A DNA stretch of 7,506 bases from NCBI GenBank assembly GCA_938034715.1, contig CALHMM010000006.1:1-7506 (forward strand), written 5' to 3'. The stretch is from Minisyncoccota bacterium. Its GTDB lineage: Bacteria; Patescibacteriota; Minisyncoccia; Moranbacterales; GCA-2747515. The position numbers and the translations under genes were made by a program. Position 1 is the first letter of the stretch; every line of letters starts with the position of its first letter. Below are positions 7,247-7,506 of this stretch, piece after piece. The notes beneath the pieces are model-generated. The model saw only the letters and a list, made by a program, of their open reading frames with translations. It made no database searches and had not been told where the DNA came from.

Positions 7247-7271
7247 AAAAACCCTCATACTGAGGGTTTTT
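7247..7271 (+). terminator. Intrinsic terminator of the efflux operon
   Basis: The perfect stem CCCTCA (7252-7257) / TGAGGG (7261-7266) with loop TAC is extended by AAAAA (7247-7251) pairing with TTTTT (7267-7271). It begins three bases after the TAA stop of the permease gene. It has the same A-tract, GC stem, T-tract design as the terminator at 1872-1896. Confidence 0.93.
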
Positions 7272-7300
7272 CGGTGTTAACATCAATAACGGGGTATAAT
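7271..7300 (+). promoter_or_regulatory. Promoter of the truncated downstream membrane protein gene
   Basis: A perfect TATAAT (7295-7300) lies 24 bases after the terminator, preceded by GGGG. No good -35 box exists: TCGGTG (7271-7276) has an 18-base spacer but poor similarity, and TTAACA (7277-7282) is only 12 bases away. The predicted start near 7307 gives a leader of about 36 bases to the ATG at 7343. Confidence 0.6.
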
Positions 7301-7342
7301 ACTGTCAGAGAAAATCACATAAATGTAAACGACTATAAAATC

Positions 7343-7506
7343 ATGTCTAAAAAGTACTTAATACGAATAAGTGGTGCGATTGCTAGTGTGGCGATCATTG
7401 GACTTTTGGTTCGTCTTGAGTTATTGGGTGATGCAAGGAGATATTTTATTCCTATCATTCTTGTGCTTCTTGGGGCATGGTGCTTTGTTATATGGAGGGC
7501 ACTAAA
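7343..7506 (+). CDS. Small membrane protein, 3' end beyond the window, function unknown
   Basis: The first 54 codons of a gene that is still open at the window edge. The translation starts MSKKYLIRISG and contains two hydrophobic stretches, about residues 11-28 (GAIASVAIIGLLVRLELL) and 36-51 (FIPIILVLLGAWCFVI), with basic residues on the flanks (KK at 3-4, R8, RR at 32-33, R52). A two-helix hairpin with both ends in the cytoplasm fits this pattern. Too little is visible to assign a family. It has its own promoter and is separated from the efflux operon by a strong terminator, so the two are probably regulated separately. No Shine-Dalgarno sequence precedes the ATG. Confidence 0.65.
   Translation, partial: MSKKYLIRISGAIASVAIIGLLVRLELLGDARRYFIPIILVLLGAWCFVIWRAL

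Overview
The window carries four complete genes and one truncated gene, all on the + strand, separated by short spacers. There are no RNA genes, mobile elements or CRISPR arrays. Base composition is moderately AT-rich. All frames read through in the standard bacterial code, with TAG and TAA stops. The best guess for the host is a Candidate Phyla Radiation (Patescibacteria) bacterium, probably Parcubacteria-like. This rests on the mix of protein types: a secreted protein combining DUF5011-type Ig-like domains with DUF5648-type repeats, a small membrane-anchored histidine-rich protein of a kind I associate with that group, and a divergent RND pump. No ribosomal gene or other marker is present, so the placement is inference.

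Layout. A well-formed sigma70-type promoter at the left edge drives a 595-residue secreted, multi-domain beta-rich protein (65-1852), closed by a strong intrinsic terminator (1872-1896). A promoter directly behind that terminator serves a 217-residue membrane-anchored protein rich in His-x-His motifs (1950-2603). After a 103-base spacer with another good promoter come a membrane-fusion (periplasmic adaptor) protein (2731-3855) and, 55 bases later, an RND-superfamily permease (3911-7243). These two form an operon ended by a second strong terminator (7247-7271). A new promoter then leads into a small membrane protein cut by the window end (7343 onward).

How the parts fit. The adaptor and permease should form an inner-membrane efflux complex. 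No outer-membrane TolC-type channel is seen, and the adaptor hairpin shows no clear TolC-docking motif, which fits a host without a conventional outer membrane. The permease is the most unusual item: it has lost several canonical proton-relay residues (one TM4 aspartate, the TM10 lysine) and has about 65 extra residues forming two likely additional membrane helices between TM6 and TM7. The histidine-rich protein has no terminator before the pump genes and may be partly co-transcribed with them. A metal-related link is possible but unproven.

None of the five genes has a clear Shine-Dalgarno sequence at a usual distance, although four have recognisable promoters giving predicted leaders of about 22 to 36 bases.
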